Of a stretch of DNA of 64,000 nt, positions 58,128-64,000 are shown piece by piece. The DNA comes from Brachypodius melanocephalos. Taxonomy: Eukaryota; Chordata; Aves; Passeriformes; Pycnonotidae. The stretch covers positions 12,444,232-12,508,231 of the forward strand of contig VZSR01003807.1 in assembly GCA_013398615.1 (NCBI GenBank), read 5' to 3'. Each line of letters opens with the position of its first letter. Position 1 is the first letter of the stretch. The notes under the pieces are model-generated. The model was not told the DNA's origin, ran no database searches, and saw only the letters and a program-made list of their open reading frames with translations. The translations under genes and the position numbers were made by a program.

Positions 58128-61100
58128 AGATACTCAGATATATATGTACCTGGATATATGTCATGCACTTTAGATTATTTGCATTTAGATTTTTTGTTCA
58201 TACTTGATGTCCATTTGTGTTTCAATGCAAGCGCTGCTGGGCTCCATAGGTTTTGAACTCAGCTTTCCTGAAAAATAGAATACAGTTTAGTAAAAAGTAT
58301 ATTTTAAAAGGGATAAATGTTCCCCTTTTTTTTTCTTTCTAGCTTTGGTAAAAGTGACAAACCATTAGCACTATTGATTCTTACCGCTACTGACCCTTTC
58401 CCTCTGGAGTGCTGAGTGCCTGTGGCTTATTTCCATTTTCCCTGTTATGGTGGAAGGGCTGTGCCCTCACATTGCAGGGGACTGTAGTTTCAACAAGCAA
58501 GGCAACAGGAGTGTGATCCACTATGAATTCACCTAAGTGTACAAGTACATAAAGCATGAGGTCCTGTCAACTTTAATAAGCTTTTGTTTCTCAAATTTGC
58601 AGGCAAATTTTCTTCCAACACATAAGATAGGTGATTGTGCTAAAGATGTAATTGATTATTCTCTGCTGACATGTTTAGATGAAGGTCCAGCTGTTTGTCC
58701 GCACAGAAGAAAGCTACAGAAGGTTGCAGGACAAATGTGGTCTGAGCCCTTCTGCACTGTCTATGAGTTTCTTTGGAGAGGAGCAGTGGCACATTATGTA
58801 GCACCAGGCTGCAGTTTTTTGAGGTATCTTAATGAAAGTAGGATCAAATCTCTGGGCATTTATATCTAAATTCAAAGGACAGTCAGTATCAAACCTTTGC
58901 AAGGTTTGCTTTGCTCTGCATCGTGACAAGTGAGCACGCAAAGCTGCAGACTCTGTGGATAAATGCTCTGTCATGAGTATATGTTTTTAAATGTAAATAA
59001 ACTAATTTGTGTGCTTTCTTTATAAGAACAAGAGTTATCATTTCACCTGACCAGCACAGATTTCAAATGTATTGTATCCCTGGGCTACTGTTTGCTCCCC
59101 AGCGTGCACAGCATTCACTCACAATTTTTCCCCATGACACAGACAGATGTTTTGGAGTAATACAGTTCTGACTTTTCAAATAGTTTGTGATTTTCCATTT
59201 CTAACAGTTTATTACTTTGTATTTTTTTTCTGTTTTCTTATAAAAATTTGGGGATTTCAGGGTCTCTAGTTGATTGTGTTTCCATATACAAGGAATTCAG
59301 TCCTCTAGCATTTGTATTATGAGATCACCAAAAGACTAAACCAGGCCCTAGTGTCCTTTACCCCTCAAATATTATTTTGGCCCACTGATCCCTTTAGAAA
59401 AATATATCAGTAAAATTATTTCACAGGAAGAAGCTGCTGATCAGCTCTCCCTGCATTCATAAATCCATCTTTAATGAACACAGATCGAGGTGATGAGAAA
59501 TGCTTTAAAGCAAATGCAAAGCAATATTAATTTTCACTAGCTGTTTTCTCTAGTAGGGTTAGACTGTCCTGCAGCTAGAGAAAGAGCTATGGAGCCTCTT
59601 TCTAGAGTGTATGTATTTCTCACTTGTGTCAACCTATGTTAGATCTCCATCTCTGTCTTCTAGCCCACAGAAGACCAAGAAGGGATAAAATAAAAGGAGA
59701 AAGTAGAAGCTTTCATGAATTTCATTATACTATAACTAGAGGTAGTCTTTTTATAAGTTTATTCTGTCCTGAGGGAGGATCTTGGAATCTTAAGGTCCCT
59801 TTGACCCTACTTTTTGTGATTTGTTTCTGTGCATTGTAGCCAATAAAGATCATGCTAGAGATAATGATGGACAAGAGGAGAAAAAGGAAAGCTTATGGCT
59901 AGATGATGGGCTACAAAACAGGCTTTGTAGGCTGCATACCTTGCATTGCTGCTGAGCAAATTATGTGACTGTGGGCAGGTCAGAAAATTTCAAGTATCTA
60001 TGGCTTTTTTTGTGATACTGCCTCAGATTTTGAAGAAAAGTATTTTTCTTTGGTTGCAGGGTACAAGATCATTCATTAGTAGGAGTATTAAATAGTAGCA
60101 GTTCCAAGTTATTTTATAGAATTAAGTATCCAAACCTATTTTAAAAATCCAGTATTACTTGCAAAACCAATGAATCTACTCAAGCATTTAATTTATTACC
60201 AGTGTTTAAATATGATGCCTTAGGGATTTAAGCGCTTTACTTCTTTCTGCATGTGAAATGTTCATACTAGCTGACACTTCTTCAAATTATCAGAAACAGC
60301 CCTAGGGATAGCTCTAGCTGCCCAGGAAAGGCAGATGTCAAAAACCCTACAAATATTTCCTGGAAATCTAACTCTTACACCTAAAGTTAGAAGTGAGAAG
60401 ACAGAGGGGAGCAAATTCTGTTTCTCCCTTTTCCAGAGTACAAATGTCCTTATTTTTTTTGATAGAGGGCAAAATTTGGAATTTGCTTTGATGAGGAGCT
60501 CTAAACACATTCTGTAAATGGAGAGTTCCCCTTTAAGTTTACAGAGTATTCTTGTTCAAACTGTTTAAACTGAAGGGGAACATAGCAAACGCAGCACCAC
60601 TCAGTCATGTGTCCTGTTTGTGGTTTGTCACACAAAGCCAATTTTTTCAGATGCTAAGCTCTAGTCTTTTTTTTTTTTTTAATAAAAAAGGCTGAACACA
60701 GCTGCTCTTGACATCAAAAAGAGTCACTGACCAAATAAAAAAAACACTATGCTATCAAAATAACAGCTGAGATTTAAAAATTACTGCAGTGAGCTTACCT
60801 AAGAGACACTGAGGACAAGACCTGCTATATGATGAAGTACCTTTTCTTATTTTCTTGAACACAACCTGTGCATTTTTCTCAGCACATCACATCATTCAGT
60901 TTGTCTCTGTTTACCCAAAAGGTGTTCTTTATCAGGAGGATGCTGGTGTTTCCTGTCATTGCTACATCAGTCCAAGGTGTTTAGAAGAAAAAAAAAAATC
61001 CTGCCACACACAATGTCATAAAATTAAATTAAGGTTAAATTGAAAAGAGATTCCTTAAAGTTATGATAACAAATGGAGGAGGAAATGTGACTGTAATATG

Positions 61101-63320
61101 ACATTTTAAAAAATCCAAACGAATATAAAACCCCTTAAACACTGCAGTGAGTCATGAAACATAGTATTTTTAGTTCTCTTTTGTGAATCTTCTATTTCCA
61201 AGCTTTGTTTTCCGCCATAAACAATGCAGGGTCCACCCTGAATCTGTGTGAGGTAGGACTGGTGGCAATCTCTGGCCATCCAATCTACAGTCATGGCCTT
61301 CTGATGAAGGACTGTACCCACACCGAACAATTTCCCCACATTTCTAAATATTTGACCTGTCTGTCAGGTTTCCTAACCACCTCCTTCTTTGCCATGCAAG
61401 GCATATTGAAAGCTTTAATTCCCCATCAGGTCCAGAGATTACCTTTTCCCGGTATTTTTAGAGAAATTCAGTGCAATTGAAGAGCTTCCGAGCGCCTTTC
61501 CCGGCCCGCAGTGTCTCTGCAGACGAGGGAGCCCCGGGCGCTGCAGAGCACCCTCAATGAGGCAGCGGCTGCACAGATAAAAATCTGGGCCTTGCCTCAT
61601 CCTGGTCCCTACAGGTGGTTCCTAACCTGCCAAGAAGTTTTTCCCAGCTCACAGAAACTCACTTTTGAATGCATCCTCCAGGCCACTTCTCTCATTGCTG
61701 ACCTCTTCACTGTTTTCCCCAGCAATTCCCAACTAAATCCTGCTGAGCTTCTCCTTTGACCCCAGCTGGCAACAACCATTTGTTGGCTGGTTCTTCCCTC
61801 AGGCTGCAGCTGCTCAGCAGCTTCCTTGCACAAAAGCTGTTCCAACTGCAGACTTCTCCTCAAGGACAGATGACTTAAAGACTTAAACTCTCCAGCCTCT
61901 CAGTCACATGATTTGGGGAAGGATGGGGACAGGCAAGGTAGAACTTCTGCCCAAGAGTATGGAGCTGGAGCTAAGACATGTTCCTTAACACAGGCAAACC
62001 TATTCACGTGTATCCTATGCACAATGAGATAGCCAGACATGCTCCTTTTAAACAAAAAGGACTGTTTCTTTAACCCAGCCATCAAAATATCCTGATCTGA
62101 TCCAGCACGGATATCTCTCAGCCACGTAGATGCCATTATTCCATTCATATGGGCTGACTGCCTGGAAACATCTCTGCAGCCAAATCTACAGTGGTGTCCC
62201 CTGCAGCTATTGCTGCTGGCTCCCTGTGCTCAGCCAAATGCCTCTGGCTGTGTTACAGCCTTGGATTTTGTATTCTGAGTAATTTTCTCTCATTTGTTTT
62301 TATATAAGATGTTGAGTCTCCCTTAGGAGTGCTTTTTTCTGAAGGGAAATCTTGGCTCCTCTTATGTTTAATTACAGAGCATGTGAGAAGGAGCACTTCA
62401 GGTTGTTTTCTACTGAATTCCTCTGACACCATCTCTCCTTCAGGTATCCCCATTAACTGGTAGTTTTTGCTTCAAGTGTCTTTCCAGTATAACTGAGCCT
62501 GATAGCTGTTATTCCAGCCAGCTGTGTTCTGGGAAATGAATGCCAACAGACAGTTCAGAGTAACCTAATAGCACTTATTATTTCTCCTACCTGCTTAGCA
62601 AAGTCCAGGTTTCACAATGCCCAAATAATTGGAATGTTACCATCCATAGGAGAAGTTAGACCAGCAGATTTTGCTGTGGGCTTTCAGTGAGCCAGTCAAA
62701 TGAGGAAAGGGGGTGCAGTCTTGTTTTAAAGCACTGGTAGATGAATTGCTGTTCAATGAAAGTCTCTGTTGGCTCAGTGACAACCTGAATCAGCAGAGAG
62801 CCTGGCAGGGATGACGCTGCCACTGCTGCTGCTGCACTTTGCTCTAAGGCTCATTCACTGCCACCAGTGGCAGAAGCTTGTGGGGAAGAGGCCATGGCTG
62901 TTCTAGGGGCTGAAGGTCATTCTAAGTAAAAGCTGAATCTGTAATACCTTTTCAGTGTCAGCTTTCTGTTCTTGTATCATTATTTGGCCATTCTTTCTCT
63001 CAAGTAGAAAATTGTCTCCACTGATAAAAGATGTCACAGCGTATTTCTGTTTAAACCAAATGAGCATCCTATTTGTGAAGCAAGAGGAGAGCCACTTGTC
63101 TCACTGTGTAATTCTCATGGCAGAACAGCTCGTGGGGTTCCCCAGAACCTCAACAGAAATGCTCTGAGCAACAGGTGCTATTCTCCTCTCAGATACCACA
63201 TGGTCACAAAATCTCTGGAAGTGGCACACTGTTGTTGCTCTGAACATCTGTCTATGCAGAAGATACCTGTGCTAATGGCCACACAACAGAACCAAGTGTC
63301 TACAGTACTCCTTGGATCAC

Positions 63321-63348
63321 AGAAATCCCAGTGGAGAAATCCCAGTGG
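63321..63348. repeat. Perfect 14-base tandem duplication
   Basis: AGAAATCCCAGTGG occurs twice in tandem with no differences, at 63321-63334 and 63335-63348. Confidence 0.95.
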
Positions 63349-64000
63349 TTGTCTGTCTTCTGTGACTGTGTGTGTTGGGAGGCTAAAGGCAGTCACTGAC
63401 ATTGGTAAACCATGAGGTTTTTCTCTGGCTCCATTTTGGCCTAGGAACATCCCCAGGCATACTGGATTTCCTAGGGCTGGCTTACACAGTGTACACAACC
63501 TAGCATAGCAGAGATCCTGACCAGGAAAACCCAGCAATAAGCTTGAGTTTAGACAAGGAGTAGGAGAAACTTCTTGAGTAGTCTTAGAGCTCTGCCAGAG
63601 TTTGGGTGAAACTGCTCACATCTTAGATGTTTCCTTGTTTGACCTACTGGATTCTGACTACCAGAAATTCCTCTAAATAATTCTAACTAATAAAGACCTT
63701 AGCTGAAGAGGTGGAATCAGATTTTATGTTTAGCGGTGAAGGGATAAGTGAGATTTGTCTAGTATGTCATCTGAGTAGTTTGAAACACAAAACTCAACTG
63801 GGTGCTTATTCTATAGGTCTTGAGAGGGTAATTATCTTGAAAGTTATTGTGTGTAAAGCCATGCAGAGGCCTTTTGGACTGGGTGGAGATTCTGCATTCA
63901 GCAACTTAGATTTTAGATTTATGAACTGATGGGTACAACTGACAGGAACAAAGTATGGAAATGAACAACAGGATTTAGGGCTTAGTCTCAAGACAGACTG

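Larger units (their letters stand above)
53471..64000. other. Upstream (5') flank of SNX9; no gene recognised
   Basis: Ten kilobases of mostly AT-rich DNA without a recognisable exon, RNA gene or complete transposon. It contains an ATGTAT array (58085-58126), a 14-base tandem repeat (63321-63348), T-runs (54044-54057, 60668-60680) and a GC-richer block (55860-56085). In mammals the neighbour upstream of SNX9 is ZDHHC14; none of its exons are seen here, so it would lie beyond 64000 if synteny holds. Confidence 0.7.

Noticed and set aside
58537..58869. 110-codon plus-strand open frame
   Set aside because: No recognisable homology or domain; length is compatible with chance in this much DNA.

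Overview
This window is a vertebrate, almost certainly bird, nuclear locus. It shows a split gene with GT-AG introns, a CpG-island promoter, 3' fragments of CR1 LINEs (the dominant avian retroposon), and the 3' part of a solo endogenous-retrovirus LTR of a type abundant in modern birds. No bacterial operons, CRISPR arrays or prokaryotic mobile elements are present. The exact species cannot be read from the sequence.

The only protein-coding gene I can support is SNX9 (sorting nexin 9), on the minus strand. It runs from the start codon at 53022 down to position 3965, where exon 13 begins. Thirteen coding exons were found by reading the minus strand. All have canonical splice sites and the reading phase is continuous, giving 460 codons plus one base. 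They encode the SH3 domain (exons 1-3), the Trp/acidic low-complexity region (exons 4-6), the PX domain (exons 7-10) and the first part of the BAR domain (exons 11-13). The remaining C-terminal 135 or so residues of the BAR domain are not visible and should lie left of position 1.

Layout: 1-3964 is partial intron 13. 3965-17459 is a dense cluster of exons 13 to 5. 17460-30986 is the 13.5 kb intron 4, which holds a CR1 copy, an 18-unit AGAT microsatellite and the LTR fragment. 30987-34838 carries exons 4, 3 and 2. 34839-53010 is the 18.2 kb intron 1. Roughly 52480-53470 is the CpG island, with exon 1, the 5' UTR and the promoter. From 53500 to 64000 is upstream DNA in which I see no gene.

I did not find an undescribed genetic system. 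The observations worth checking are local: an AUG-free 5' UTR whose SNX9 frame stays open for 107 codons, G-quadruplex and polypurine tracts around exon 1, complementary GT and CA tracts in intron 6, several tandem repeats, and two AT-rich or motif-rich blocks that might be conserved regulatory elements.
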